Positions 33,773-43,052 of a DNA stretch of 64,000 bases are shown in pieces (the first letter of the stretch is position 1; every line of letters starts with the position of its first letter). Under the pieces are notes generated by a model that searched no databases, was not told the DNA's origin, and was given only the letters and a program-made list of their open reading frames with translations. The translations under genes and the position numbers were made by a program. Origin of the DNA: Rhodobacter aestuarii (GTDB lineage: Bacteria; Pseudomonadota; Alphaproteobacteria; Rhodobacterales; Rhodobacteraceae). The stretch spans positions 620,001 to 684,000 of the forward strand of contig NZ_FTOG01000001.1 in the NCBI RefSeq assembly GCF_900156655.1, in the 5' to 3' direction.

Positions 33773-34879
33773 ATGCGTCTTCCCTCAGCCGCGCCCCGTA
33801 CCCACACCCGTCCTGCACCCTCGCAAGGCACCGTGCGCGTTGAAGCGCCCGAACGAAAACGGCGGTTTATCTTTCTTTTGCTTGATCGGTTCACGCTGAT
33901 GGCTTTTGCCAGCGCGATCGAACCTTTGCGGCTGGCCAATCAGGTTTCGGGCCACAAGCTTTACGATTGGAAGCTGGCCTCCGAAGATGGGAAAGAGGTC
34001 AATTGCTCAAACGGCACGTCGGTGCGCGTCGATATGGGCCTTGATGAGGTCACGCGCGACGATACGGTTTTGGTTTGTGGTGGCATTGATGTGGCCGAGG
34101 CCACCTCGAAGCCGATCCTGAACTGGCTGCGGCGCGAGGCGCGGCGCGGGGCCACGATGGGCGGGCTGTGCACCGGCACTTGGGCGGTGGCAAAAGCGGG
34201 CCTACTCGAAGGCAAACGCGCCACCATCCACTGGGAAAACCAAGACAGCTTCTTTGAAGATTTCGAAGGCGTTGACCTTTCAAAAGCGGTGTTCGTGATT
34301 GATGGCAACCGGCTAACTTCGGCGGGCGGGATCGCCTCAATCGACCTGATGCTTAAGCTGATCGCGCGCGACCATGGCGAAGCGCTCGCCAATACGGTTG
34401 CCGATCAGCTCATTTATAACGCGATCCGCACCGACCAAGACAGCCAGCGGCTGTCGATCCCAACGCGGATCGGGGTGCGCCATCCCAAGCTTTCGCAAGT
34501 GATTGGTCGGATGGAGGCCAATATCGAAGAGCCGATCAGCCCGTCGAAGCTTGCCGAAGAGGTTGGCATGTCGACGCGGCAGCTGGAACGGTTGTTCCGG
34601 CGCTATCTCAACCGTTCGCCAAAGCGCTATTATATGGAAATCCGCCTGCAAAAGGCGCGTAACCTTTTGATGCAAACGGAAATGAGCGTGATCAACGTGG
34701 CGTTGGCCTGTGGCTTTGCCTCGCCCTCGCACTTCTCCAAATGCTATCGCGCGCATTATCGCACCACGCCCTATCGCGAGCGTGGCACCTCTGGGGCCGG
34801 TGCGCCCGAGGGCGAAGCCTTCGTGGATGGGCTGGAGATGGATCTGGGCGAGGACTTCTCGGACGATCTGCTGGACTAA
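33773..34879 (+). CDS. GlxA-type AraC-family transcriptional regulator
   Basis: This 368-residue regulator has an N-terminal DJ-1/PfpI (class I amidotransferase-like) domain at about 25-210, including LCTGTWAVAKAGLLEGKRATIHW. The C-terminal AraC helix-turn-helix pair spans about 245-340 (ISPSKLAEEVGMSTRQLERLF, VALACGFASPSHFSKCYRAHY). Relatives control choline, carnitine, glycine betaine or arginine use. The ATG follows AAGAGGTCG. It lies 156 bases upstream of an amino-acid ABC operon on the same strand and may regulate it; that is inference. Confidence 0.9.
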   Translation: MRLPSAAPRTHTRPAPSQGTVRVEAPERKRRFIFLLLDRFTLMAFASAIEPLRLANQVSGHKLYDWKLASEDGKEVNCSNGTSVRVDMGLDEVTRDDTVLVCGGIDVAEATSKPILNWLRREARRGATMGGLCTGTWAVAKAGLLEGKRATIHWENQDSFFEDFEGVDLSKAVFVIDGNRLTSAGGIASIDLMLKLIARDHGEALANTVADQLIYNAIRTDQDSQRLSIPTRIGVRHPKLSQVIGRMEANIEEPISPSKLAEEVGMSTRQLERLFRRYLNRSPKRYYMEIRLQKARNLLMQTEMSVINVALACGFASPSHFSKCYRAHYRTTPYRERGTSGAGAPEGEAFVDGLEMDLGEDFSDDLLD

Positions 34880-34941
34880 GGCGCATATTGGCTGACGTGG
34901 CGAAAACGCGCGTCTTTGAGGCGGTTTCAGGCGGAAACTTG

Positions 34942-34975
34942 ACCAACTGGCCTATTTTCTTTTCCAGTTTCTGGT
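34942..34975. promoter_or_regulatory. Inverted repeat upstream of livK
   Basis: ACCA-ACTGG (34942-34950) is mirrored by CCAGT-TTC-TGGT (34964-34975). A -35-like TTGACC overlaps the left arm. This lies 60-95 bases before livK and is a candidate operator for the transporter operon. No regulator is proven. Confidence 0.4.
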
Positions 34976-35035
34976 CCTAACCTGCGCCCCCAGAACATTC
35001 ACCCAATAACGATGTTCCAATATGGGAGTGAACAT

Positions 35036-36220
35036 ATGAAGAAGCTTCTGATGGCCAGCGCCGCCCTCGCCCTGACGGCTGGCGGTGCTTTTGCCGAAGA
35101 CATCAAACTTGGTATCTCGCTTGGCTTCACCGGCCCGCTGGAATCGATGTCGCCGGCAATGGCCGATGGCGCGGAACTGGCGATGGCGGAAGTCACCGCC
35201 TCGGGCAAATTCATGGGCGGCGCTTCTGTCACCCCGGTGCGCGGCGACAGCACCTGCATCGACTCGGCCGCCGCTTCGGCCACCGTTGAAAAACTGATCA
35301 CGGCCGATGGCGTCAAAGGCATCGTTGGCGGCATGTGCTCGGGCGAAACCACGGCGTCTTTGCAAAACGTGGCCATGCCCAAAGGCATGGTGATGATCTC
35401 GCCCTCGGCCACCTCGCCCGCGCTGTCGACGTTGGATGACAACGGCCTCTTCTTCCGCACCTCGCCGTCTGATGCGCGTCAGTCGGAAGTGATGACCGAT
35501 ATCATCATGGAACACGGCATCAATTCGGTCGCCGTGACCTACACCAACAACGACTATGGCAAAGGCCTGGCTGACAGCTTCCAAGCGGCGTTTGAAGCCA
35601 AAGGCGGCACTGTCACCATCAACACCGCGCATGACGACGGCAAACCGGATTATTCGGCGGAAGTTGCGGCGCTTGCTTCGGCGGGTGGCGATGCGCTGGT
35701 GATCGCGGGCTATGTCGACCAAGGCGGCTCGGGCATCCTGCGCGGTGCGCTTGACACCGGTGCCTTTGAAACCTTCGTCTTCCCTGATGGGATGGTCGGC
35801 GGCGCGCTCGAAGAAAACTTCGGCCCGGAAGTGAACGGCTCGTTTGGCCAAATGCCCTCTTCGGAAGGCGAAGGCAAAGAGAAGTTCTTGGCTGCGGCTG
35901 AAGCCGCTGGCTTTGATGGCACCGGCGTCTATTCGGCGGAAGCCTATGACGCGGCGGCGCTGATCATGCTGGCGATGGCGGCTTCCAACAGCACCGACCC
36001 GAATGTTTACAAAGAGAAGGTGATGGATGTGGCGAACGCGCCGGGCACCCCGATCCTTCCGGGTGAACTGGGCAAAGCGCTGGATCTGATCGCGGCTGGC
36101 GAAGAGATCGACTACCAAGGCGCGACCTCGGTTGAGCTGATCGGCGCGGGCGAATCCGCTGGCACCTTCCGCGAAATCGAAGTCAAAGACGACAAAATCG
36201 AAACCGTCCGCTACCGCTAA
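35036..36220 (+). CDS. livK: Branched-chain/amide amino-acid ABC transporter, substrate-binding protein
   Basis: This is the periplasmic binding protein (394 residues, Peripla_BP_6 type). A clear signal peptide (MKKLLMASAALALTAGGAFA) leads into EDIKLGISLGFTGPLESMSPAMADGAELA. Family segments such as GIVGGMCSGETTASL, MISPSATSPALS and AVTYTNNDYGKGLADSF follow. The ligand cannot be told from sequence alone; members bind branched-chain amino acids, amides, urea or related compounds. It is first in a livK-G-(mini-ORF)-F-orf-H-M operon, and livG begins 105 bases later. Confidence 0.92.
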   Translation: MKKLLMASAALALTAGGAFAEDIKLGISLGFTGPLESMSPAMADGAELAMAEVTASGKFMGGASVTPVRGDSTCIDSAAASATVEKLITADGVKGIVGGMCSGETTASLQNVAMPKGMVMISPSATSPALSTLDDNGLFFRTSPSDARQSEVMTDIIMEHGINSVAVTYTNNDYGKGLADSFQAAFEAKGGTVTINTAHDDGKPDYSAEVAALASAGGDALVIAGYVDQGGSGILRGALDTGAFETFVFPDGMVGGALEENFGPEVNGSFGQMPSSEGEGKEKFLAAAEAAGFDGTGVYSAEAYDAAALIMLAMAASNSTDPNVYKEKVMDVANAPGTPILPGELGKALDLIAAGEEIDYQGATSVELIGAGESAGTFREIEVKDDKIETVRYR

Positions 36221-36325
36221 GCGCGACAGCAAGACCGAAGCAGCCCGGAGCATTCCGGGCTGTTTCCTTTGAAAACAAGCCGAAAATGGCGCAAAGGGGC
36301 GGGCCACCGCCCACCAAGGGGAAAC

Positions 36326-37114
36326 ATGATCCGGGTCGAGAACCTGCACAAGCACTTCGGCGGCTTTCATGCTGTCGATGGTGCCTCGCTAGAGATCGCC
36401 ACCGGCTCGATCACCGGGTTGATCGGGCCGAATGGCGCGGGAAAATCCACGCTGTTCAACGTTATCGCAGGGGTGCACACACCCACCTCTGGCCGTGTGA
36501 CGATGGATGGCGAGGACATCACAGGGCTAAAGCCGCACGAGTTGTTTCATAAGGGGCTGTTGCGCACGTTCCAGATTGCGCATGAATTCCCCACAATGAC
36601 GGTGCGTGAAAACCTGATGATGGTGCCGGGGGGCCAATCGGGCGAGCATTTGTGGAAGGCATGGTTTGGCCGGGGCCGGATCGCCGAAGAAGAAGCGGCG
36701 CTTCTAAAGAAAGCCGATGAAGTTCTTGATTTCTTAACGATTTCTCACCTCAAGAATGAGCGTGCGGGCAACCTTTCGGGCGGGCAGAAAAAGCTGTTGG
36801 AGCTGGGCCGCACGATGATGGTGGAAGCCAAGATCGTGTTTCTGGATGAAGTCGGCGCGGGGGTGAACCGCACCCTTCTCAACACGATTGGCGATGCGAT
36901 TGTGCGGCTCAACAAAGAGCGCGGCTATACCTTCTGCGTGATCGAACACGACATGGATTTCATCGGTCGGCTGTGCGACCCGGTCATTGTGATGGCCGAG
37001 GGCAAGGTGCTCGCCCAAGGCAGCCCCGATACGATCATGCAAAACGAAGCGGTGATCGAGGCCTATTTGGGCCGGGGCCTGAAGAACAAGATCAAGGCGG
37101 GGGCATCGGCATGA
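36326..37114 (+). CDS. livG: Liv-type ABC transporter ATPase LivG
   Basis: The 262-residue ATPase has Walker A GPNGAGKST near residue 39, the signature LSGGQKKLLELGRTMM, and a Walker B reading IVFLDEVGAGVN, where Val replaces the common Pro after Asp-Glu. The switch His is in VIEHDMDFI. The ATG has AAGGGGAA upstream. It energises uptake with LivF. Its stop codon overlaps a 19-codon mini-gene as ATGA. Confidence 0.93.
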   Translation: MIRVENLHKHFGGFHAVDGASLEIATGSITGLIGPNGAGKSTLFNVIAGVHTPTSGRVTMDGEDITGLKPHELFHKGLLRTFQIAHEFPTMTVRENLMMVPGGQSGEHLWKAWFGRGRIAEEEAALLKKADEVLDFLTISHLKNERAGNLSGGQKKLLELGRTMMVEAKIVFLDEVGAGVNRTLLNTIGDAIVRLNKERGYTFCVIEHDMDFIGRLCDPVIVMAEGKVLAQGSPDTIMQNEAVIEAYLGRGLKNKIKAGASA

Positions 37115-37170
37115 GCGGCTTTTTCATGATCAAGCAAGGTGTCATGGGCTGTCGGGGGGCGGTGCAATGA
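37111..37170 (+). CDS. 19-codon translationally coupled mini-gene
   Basis: This frame encodes MSGFFMIKQGVMGCRGAVQ. Its ATG overlaps the livG stop as ATGA, and its TGA overlaps the livF start as ATGA, so a ribosome can move through all three frames without leaving the message. No Shine-Dalgarno is seen before it. It might be a small peptide with a hydrophobic start, or simply a coupling device that carries ribosomes to livF. Its length alone would not justify a call; the double overlap does. Confidence 0.45.
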   Translation: MSGFFMIKQGVMGCRGAVQ

Positions 37171-37871
37171 GCTTTCTGGACGCTTCTGAAATGACGGGCG
37201 GCTATGGTGCCGCCGATATTTTGCACGGTTGCACGCTCAAGGTCGAAAAGGGCCAGATCGCGGTGATCGTCGGCCCCAATGGCGCGGGCAAATCCACCGC
37301 GATGAAAGCGGTCTTTGGCATGCTGAAGCTGCGCGGCGGCCATGTGAAACTGGATGGCGAAGAGATTACCGGCCTGTCCCCACAAGAGCGGGTGAAAAAA
37401 GGCATGGGCTTCGTGCCGCAGGTGAACAACGTCTTCCCGACCATGTCGGTCGAAGAAAACCTCGAAATGGGCGCCTTCATCCGCACCGATGATTTTCGCG
37501 ACACGATGGAACAGGTCTATGAGCTGTTCCCGATCCTGCGCGAAAAACGCCACCAAAACGCGGGCGAGTTGTCCGGCGGGCAGCGCCAGCAGGTGGCCGT
37601 GGGCCGCGCGCTGATGACCAAGCCCAAACTCCTGATGCTGGATGAGCCGACTGCGGGTGTGTCTCCCATCGTGATGGACGAGCTTTTCGACCGCATCATC
37701 GAAGTGGCGCGGACCGGGATTTCGATTCTGATGGTGGAACAAAACGCCCGCCAAGCGCTGGAGATCGCCGATCAAGGCTATGTGCTGGTGCAAGGCGCGA
37801 ACAAATACACCGATACTGGCGCGGCGCTGATGGCCGACCCAGAGGTGCGCCGCACCTTCTTGGGGGGCTAA
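37167..37871 (+). CDS. livF: Liv-type ABC transporter ATPase LivF
   Basis: The second ATPase of the transporter has 234 residues. Walker A is GPNGAGKST near residue 37, the signature is LSGGQRQQVAVGRALM, Walker B is LLMLDEPTAGVSP, and the switch His region is replaced by VEQNARQALEIAD as in all LivF proteins. It starts in a TGA/ATG overlap with the mini-gene, and ends four bases before the next frame. Confidence 0.94.
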   Translation: MSFLDASEMTGGYGAADILHGCTLKVEKGQIAVIVGPNGAGKSTAMKAVFGMLKLRGGHVKLDGEEITGLSPQERVKKGMGFVPQVNNVFPTMSVEENLEMGAFIRTDDFRDTMEQVYELFPILREKRHQNAGELSGGQRQQVAVGRALMTKPKLLMLDEPTAGVSPIVMDELFDRIIEVARTGISILMVEQNARQALEIADQGYVLVQGANKYTDTGAALMADPEVRRTFLGG

Positions 37872-37874
37872 GGC

Positions 37875-38303
37875 ATGAAACAGCTTCTCGCCGCCCTGCC
37901 CTTGCTCTTGCCACTGCAAGCGCAAGCCGCGCCGCAGGTGCAAGAACTCAGCTGCGCCTTCACGCAAGAATGCATTGATCTGCAAGCCTGCCACGACACC
38001 GGCGCTGTGATCCAACTGATCTATAACCCTGGCACCGATACTGCGATGATCCCGGCGGACCCAACCATGGTGCCGCCCGACCCGTTCACCGTGGCGGTGC
38101 AAGAGGAAACCGATAGCTTCAACGCGGTGCCGCTCACGGGTGGCAAGCTGCGCGGGCCGATGCAGGGCTTCATCGCCTTCAACAACGACGCGGTGCAGCG
38201 CTTGCTGACCATCGCGCCCGATGGCACGGCGCGCTACTCGGTGCATAAGCCGCTTGAGGCGATTGCATTTTATTACCAAGGCACCTGCGAAGAGGTGAAA
38301 TGA
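37875..38303 (+). CDS. Secreted hypothetical protein inside the liv operon
   Basis: The 142-residue protein has a signal peptide (MKQLLAALPLLLPLQAQA) and four cysteines in the mature part (three in CAFTQECIDLQAC and one near the end, GTCEEVK), which could form two disulphides in the periplasm. I do not recognise the family. It is bracketed by livF and livH with a 3-base gap and a 4-base overlap, so it is made with the transporter. It may assist the binding protein or permease; no motif proves it. Confidence 0.75.
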   Translation: MKQLLAALPLLLPLQAQAAPQVQELSCAFTQECIDLQACHDTGAVIQLIYNPGTDTAMIPADPTMVPPDPFTVAVQEETDSFNAVPLTGGKLRGPMQGFIAFNNDAVQRLLTIAPDGTARYSVHKPLEAIAFYYQGTCEEVK

Positions 38304-39310
38304 TGGACCTTCTCAACGCTTTCATCGCGGTGCTGAATTACGTCATCGTTCCGGCCACCGCTTATGGCGCGCAGCTCGCGCTGGGCGCGCTGGGCGTGAC
38401 GCTGATCTATGGCATCTTGCGGTTTTCGAACTTCGCCCATGGCGACACAATGGCCTTTGGCACCGGGCTGACGATCTTGGTCACTTGGGGTTTGCAGGCG
38501 ATGGGCATCAGCTTTGGCCCGCTGCCCACCGCGCTTTTGGCCCTGCCCTTTGGCATCGCGCTCACCGCGCTGTTTGTTCTGGGCACCGACCGGGTGGTTT
38601 ACCGCTACTATCGCAAGGTGCGCGCCGCGCCGGTTTACATCACCATGGTCTCGGTCGGCGTGATGTTCGTGATGAACGGCCTCACCCGCGTGCTGATTGG
38701 CGTGGATGAAATCCGCTTTGCCGATGGCGAGCGCTTCTTGATTTCCGCGCGCGAGTTCAAAACCATCACCGGGCTGGCCGAGCCGCTCGCCATCCGCTCG
38801 ACCCAAGCGATCACGCTGGTCACGGCGGGGCTGGTGGTTTGGGCGCTGTTTTGGTTCTTGGCCAAGACCCGCACCGGCAAATCCATGCGCGCCTATTCGG
38901 ATAACGAAGATCTGGCGCTTTTGTCGGGCATCGACCCGAACAAAGTAGTGATGGTCACATGGATCATTGCAGCGGCGCTCGCCACAATCGCGGGCACGCT
39001 CTACGGCCTTGATAAATCCTTCAAGGCTTTCAACTACTTCCAGCTCCTTCTTCCGATCTTTGCAGCCGCCATCGTGGGCGGTCTGGGCAACCCTTTGGGC
39101 GCCATCGCAGGCGGCTTCGTGATTGCCTATTCGGAAGTGGCCGTCACCTATGCATGGAAGAAAGTGGCGATGTATCTGGTGCCCGGCTGGGAGCCCGAGG
39201 GGCTGCTGCAGCTTTTGTCCACCGAATACAAATTTGCCGTCAGCTTTGCGATCTTGATCATCGTGTTGCTGTTTAAGCCCACCGGGCTCTTCAAGGGGAA
39301 ATCGGTATGA
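38300..39310 (+). CDS. livH: Liv-type ABC transporter permease LivH
   Basis: This is an integral inner-membrane permease of 336 residues with about eight hydrophobic helices. It shows the LivH signatures GVTLIYGILRFSNFAHGDTMAFG near the N-terminus and IVGGLGNPLGAIAGGFVIAYSEV near the C-terminus. Two ATGs (38300 and 38303) are possible; the first overlaps the preceding stop as ATGATG. It pairs with LivM. Confidence 0.93.
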   Translation: MMDLLNAFIAVLNYVIVPATAYGAQLALGALGVTLIYGILRFSNFAHGDTMAFGTGLTILVTWGLQAMGISFGPLPTALLALPFGIALTALFVLGTDRVVYRYYRKVRAAPVYITMVSVGVMFVMNGLTRVLIGVDEIRFADGERFLISAREFKTITGLAEPLAIRSTQAITLVTAGLVVWALFWFLAKTRTGKSMRAYSDNEDLALLSGIDPNKVVMVTWIIAAALATIAGTLYGLDKSFKAFNYFQLLLPIFAAAIVGGLGNPLGAIAGGFVIAYSEVAVTYAWKKVAMYLVPGWEPEGLLQLLSTEYKFAVSFAILIIVLLFKPTGLFKGKSV

Positions 39311-40656
39311 GCACGCATCAACCGGGGGCCGCGAAAGGCGGCAAATGGCGCGCGCCCGCCCTTTTTGGCGCATTGGCCGTTTTGTTCATTCTTGAGGGCA
39401 CGGTGTCAAATGCCATGTTCTCGGGCCATTGGGACAACGCTTTGGGTATCCTGCGTGTTGGGCTGATTTCGGCCATCCTCGCGCTGGGGATCAACATCCA
39501 ATGGGGTTATGCGGGGCTTTTCAACGCTGGCGTCGTGGGCTTTTTGGCGCTTGGGGGGCTCGCCCCGGTGCTGGTGGCGATGCCGCCAACCGAAGGCGCG
39601 TTTGAAGCGGGCGGCTGGAGCATTTTGTTTGCCTTTGCCGTGGCGATTGTCACGCTGGTGATCGCGGTCGCGCTGCATCAAAAAATGACCGGCAAGGCCC
39701 GTGGCTGGGTTGTGGCGGCGGTTCTGGTCTTGGGCTTCTTCAGCTATCGCGCCCTCTTTGATCCGGCGGTTGAGGCCATTCAGGCGATCAACCCGGCCGC
39801 CACGGGCTACCTCGGTGGGCTGTCGCTGCCGACGCTGATTTCTTGGCCCGTGGGTATGGTGCTCGCGGCGGGCGCGGCTTGGATCGTGGGCAAAACCGCT
39901 TTGGGGCTGCGCTCTGATTACCTCTCCATTGCCACGCTCGGCATTGGCGAGATCATCGTCGCAATCTTGAAGAACGAAGAATGGCTCGCGCGCGGCGTGC
40001 TGAACGTCAACGGCATTCCCCGCCCGTGGCCGGTGCCCTATGAGACCGATCTGCAGCAAGATCCCGCCTTCATGGAGCGGATGGCGAACCTTGGCACCGA
40101 CCCGATGGTGGGTTCGACAGTTCTGGTGAAGCTGCTTTACGTGGCGCTTTTCGTCGGCGTGCTGGCAATGCTGATGTGGGCGGCACAGCTTGCGCTCAAC
40201 TCGCCGTGGGGCCGGATGATGCGCGCGATCCGCGACAACGAAGTCGCCGCCAGCGCGATGGGCAAAAACGTCACCGGGCGGCATTTGCAGATCTTCATTC
40301 TCGGCTGTTCGGTGCTCGGCCTTGCGGGGGCGATGATGATCTCGCTCGATGGCCAGATGACGCCCTCCAGCTACAACCCGCTGCGCTACACCTTCCTGAT
40401 CTGGGTGATGGTGATCGTGGGCGGCTCTGGCAACAACTGGGGCGCGGTTCTGGGCGGATTGCTGATCTGGTTCGTCTGGATCAAAGCGGGCGAATGGGGC
40501 CCGCTGATGATGGACCTCCTCGCCACGGGCCTTGGCGATGGCGCGGTGAAAGAGCACCTTCTAGACGCCGCCCCGCATATGCGGCTGGTGATCATGGGGG
40601 TGATCTTGCTTCTGGTGCTGCGCTTCAGCCCAAGGGGCCTGCTGCCGGAACGGTAA
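39307..40656 (+). CDS. livM: Liv-type ABC transporter permease LivM
   Basis: The second permease has 449 residues, longer than the usual 320-430, because of an extended N-terminal and mid region of extra hydrophobic segments. The LivM core is clear (GINIQWGYAGLFNAGVVGFLALGG, GLRSDYLSIATLGIGEIIVAIL, and the loop NSPWGRMMRAIRDNEVAASAMG that meets the ATPase). It overlaps the livH stop by four bases. It is the last gene of the transporter operon. Confidence 0.94.
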   Translation: MSTHQPGAAKGGKWRAPALFGALAVLFILEGTVSNAMFSGHWDNALGILRVGLISAILALGINIQWGYAGLFNAGVVGFLALGGLAPVLVAMPPTEGAFEAGGWSILFAFAVAIVTLVIAVALHQKMTGKARGWVVAAVLVLGFFSYRALFDPAVEAIQAINPAATGYLGGLSLPTLISWPVGMVLAAGAAWIVGKTALGLRSDYLSIATLGIGEIIVAILKNEEWLARGVLNVNGIPRPWPVPYETDLQQDPAFMERMANLGTDPMVGSTVLVKLLYVALFVGVLAMLMWAAQLALNSPWGRMMRAIRDNEVAASAMGKNVTGRHLQIFILGCSVLGLAGAMMISLDGQMTPSSYNPLRYTFLIWVMVIVGGSGNNWGAVLGGLLIWFVWIKAGEWGPLMMDLLATGLGDGAVKEHLLDAAPHMRLVIMGVILLLVLRFSPRGLLPER

Positions 40657-40659
40657 GGA

Positions 40660-40708
40660 CGAGGGCGCTGCCCTCGCCCCTCGGGATATTTCCACAAAGT
40701 CGAAAACC
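40660..40708 (+). repeat. Intercistronic hairpin repeat, copy B
   Basis: CGAGGGC-gct-GCCCTCG (40660-40676) is followed by CCCCTCGGGATATTT, ACAAAG and GAAAAC. It matches copy A (6967-7016) in hairpin, spacing and tail, with different stem bases. The co-varying stem with a constant tail marks a dispersed repeat family placed at gene ends. Confidence 0.6.
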
Positions 40709-40711
40709 CAA

Positions 40712-40737
40712 AAGGGCGCCGCGCGGGCGCCCTTTTT
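40712..40737 (+). terminator. Intrinsic terminator after livM
   Basis: AAGGGCGCC pairs with GGCGCCCTT across a five-base GCGCG loop and runs into five T, which ends the liv operon transcript. Confidence 0.93.
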
Positions 40738-40758
40738 CATGTCTTCTGGTCCTGCGGG

Positions 40759-41013
40759 TTACCCATCACAGGCGCAGCCCGGTCCTTTGTGGCAAGTGTA
40801 GGAACGGCTGATGCAGCTATTTCCGCAGGCTTTGCCCTTGTGGCAATGTTTGCAGCAATAGGCCGAGACGGTGGGCGCGCCTTCGCGCTGCAAGACCCTA
40901 AGCGCGTGTTCTGCTTCGCTTTGCGGCGCATCGACCACGGGGCTTTCTTGTGCCGTGATCGGGCTGGCCAGAACGAGGCTTGCGGCCAGTATGAAAACGG
41001 AAAAGCGCTGCAA
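40759..41013 (-). CDS. Small secreted cysteine-rich protein
   Basis: The 84-residue protein has a signal peptide ([22 protein letters not shown]) and a C-terminal Cys/His cluster: [15 protein letters not shown], then [11 protein letters not shown]. The [10 protein letters not shown]...CH arrangement is seen in small proteins of many proteobacteria and could bind metal or form disulphides. No function is known to me. It is divergent from guaA, with 183 bases between. Confidence 0.75.
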   Translation of the reverse strand: MQRFSVFILAASLVLASPITAQESPVVDAPQSEAEHALRVLQREGAPTVSAYCCKHCHKGKACGNSCISRSYTCHKGPGCACDG

Positions 41014-41196
41014 ATCAGGCTCCTAAATCGAGATGCAAAACAGAACGATCCGGTTCAGCTACACCTCGCTTTCGCGCGCAGCAACCCACCCCTCAGGTGT
41101 AGCCCTGCGGCGCTTCGCCCCGAGAACCCGCGCGCAAGCTGCCTGCACCGGCGCCCGCCTCTTGCTTTCGCGCCCAAGCCCGGCTATCGGGCGTGC

Positions 41197-42753
41197 ATGA
41201 CCCAGCATCAGCGCCTTCTCATCATCGACTTCGGCTCTCAGGTGACGCAGCTCATCGCGCGGCGTCTGCGCGAGTTGAATGTCTATTGCGAAATCCACCC
41301 CTATCAGAACGTCACCGATGCGTTCTTGGCCGATTTCGCGCCTCAAGCCATCATCTTCTCGGGCGGCCCGGATTCGGTTACTCGGGAAGGCTCGCCCCGT
41401 CCCCCCGCATCCGCCTTCACCCTTGGCGTGCCGATCCTTGGCATCTGCTACGGCCAGCAGGTGATGATGCAAGAGCTGGGCGGCTTGGTTGAAAGCGGCC
41501 ACGGCACCGCCGAATTTGGCCGCGCTTTTGTGACCCCTTCGGACAAGAAGCTGCCGCTTCTGGAGGGCTGGTTCTCTGAGGGCACCGAGCAAGTCTGGAT
41601 GAGCCACGGCGACCATGTGAGCAAAATCGCCCCCGGCTTTGAGGTCTATGGCACCTCGCCCGGCGCGCCCTTTGCGATCACCGCCGATGTGAGCCGCAAT
41701 TTCTATGCTGTGCAGTTCCACCCCGAGGTGCATCACACCCCGCGCGGCGCGAAACTCTACGAGAACTTCGTGCGCCTCGCGGGCTTTACGGGTGACTGGA
41801 CGATGGCGGGCTACCGCCAGCAAGCGATCGCGCAAATCCGCGCGCAAGTGGGCGACGCCCATGTGATCTGCGGGCTTTCGGGCGGGGTGGATAGCTCTGT
41901 CACCGCGATCTTGCTGCATGAAGCGATTGGCGAGCAACTCACCTGCGTGTTTGTCGACCACGGGCTTTTGCGCTTGGGCGAGGCCGAGCAGGTCGTCTCG
42001 ATGTTCCGCGACAATTACAACATCAAGCTGATTGCCGCGGATGAGAGCGATCTTTTCCTTGGCGCGCTTGAGGGCGTGTCGGACCCCGAGGTCAAGCGCA
42101 AGACGATTGGCAAGCTCTTCATCGACGTGTTCCAGAAATACGCCAATGAGATTGAGAATGCCGAGTTCTTGGCCCAAGGCACGCTCTACCCCGACGTCAT
42201 TGAATCAGTCTCGTTCTCGGGCGGTCCTTCGGTGACGATCAAATCGCACCACAATGTGGGCGGTCTGCCGGAAAAAATGGGCCTCAAGCTGGTTGAGCCG
42301 CTGCGCGAGCTTTTCAAAGATGAAGTCCGCGCGCTTGGCCGCGAATTGGGCCTGCCCGACAGCTTCATTGGGCGCCACCCCTTCCCGGGGCCGGGCCTTG
42401 CGATCCGCTGCCCGGGCGAGATCACCCGCGAGAAGCTGGAAATCCTGCGCAAGGCCGATGCGGTTTATATCGACCAAATCCGCAAACACGGGCTTTATGA
42501 CGAAATCTGGCAAGCCTTCGTGGCGATCTTGCCGGTGCGCACCGTGGGGGTGATGGGCGATGGCCGCACCTATGATTACGCCTGCGCGCTTCGGGCGGTG
42601 ACCTCGGTCGATGGCATGACGGCGGATTACTATCCGTTCAGCCATGAATTCTTGGGCGAGACCGCGACGCGGATCATCAACGAGGTGAAGGGCATCAACC
42701 GGGTGACCTACGACATCACCTCGAAACCGCCCGGCACGATCGAATGGGAATAA
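41197..42753 (+). CDS. guaA: GMP synthase (glutamine-hydrolysing)
   Basis: It aminates XMP to GMP. The 518-residue protein has an N-terminal class I glutamine amidotransferase with nucleophile Cys84 in GICYGQQ and the FHPEV dyad. The ATP-pyrophosphatase motif is [12 protein letters not shown], and the C-terminal dimer domain ends [16 protein letters not shown] took ATG 41197, which gives the standard N-terminus [11 protein letters not shown]; the open frame extends further back without family similarity. A GAGGCCC/GGGCCTC hairpin lies 80 bases after the stop. Confidence 0.96.
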   Translation: MTQHQRLLIIDFGSQVTQLIARRLRELNVYCEIHPYQNVTDAFLADFAPQAIIFSGGPDSVTREGSPRPPASAFTLGVPILGICYGQQVMMQELGGLVESGHGTAEFGRAFVTPSDKKLPLLEGWFSEGTEQVWMSHGDHVSKIAPGFEVYGTSPGAPFAITADVSRNFYAVQFHPEVHHTPRGAKLYENFVRLAGFTGDWTMAGYRQQAIAQIRAQVGDAHVICGLSGGVDSSVTAILLHEAIGEQLTCVFVDHGLLRLGEAEQVVSMFRDNYNIKLIAADESDLFLGALEGVSDPEVKRKTIGKLFIDVFQKYANEIENAEFLAQGTLYPDVIESVSFSGGPSVTIKSHHNVGGLPEKMGLKLVEPLRELFKDEVRALGRELGLPDSFIGRHPFPGPGLAIRCPGEITREKLEILRKADAVYIDQIRKHGLYDEIWQAFVAILPVRTVGVMGDGRTYDYACALRAVTSVDGMTADYYPFSHEFLGETATRIINEVKGINRVTYDITSKPPGTIEWE

Positions 42754-43052
42754 GCGCGAGTTGTGCCCCAAAGGGCAATAATCCTCTTTGGTGCACACTT
42801 TGACCCGAAGGGTCTGTTTCGAATTGCTTTGCGTTGAGGCCCGAGTGATTGGGCCTCTTGCCGCTTTTCGCTAAACCTATGGATTAAATCGCGGCAATCC
42901 GGCGGTATGCGCGCAGGCTCAGCCTATGAGCGGCGCTTTTCGCACCCTAACTTTTTCATCGTAAACGGTTCTCTCACGGTTCTCGTTTTATGACGGAAGC
43001 GATCTCCTTGACGCGAGTTGCAAGGCGCGCTTCGGAAAGTAAGGAATGCACA
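42754..43052 (+). other. Gap after guaA with a terminator-like hairpin
   Basis: This is a 299-base gap. A hairpin GAGGCCC-N8-GGGCCTC (42836-42857) with a short T-stretch could end guaA. The rest is unremarkable and of more even base content than its flanks; I see no gene. It leads up to the sulfotransferase start, which has a weak AAGGA site. Confidence 0.45.

Noticed and set aside
40820-40860. A TGGCA...TTGCA sequence resembling a sigma-54 promoter
   Set aside because: The GG to GC distance is 8, not 10, and it lies inside the cysteine-rich coding frame.
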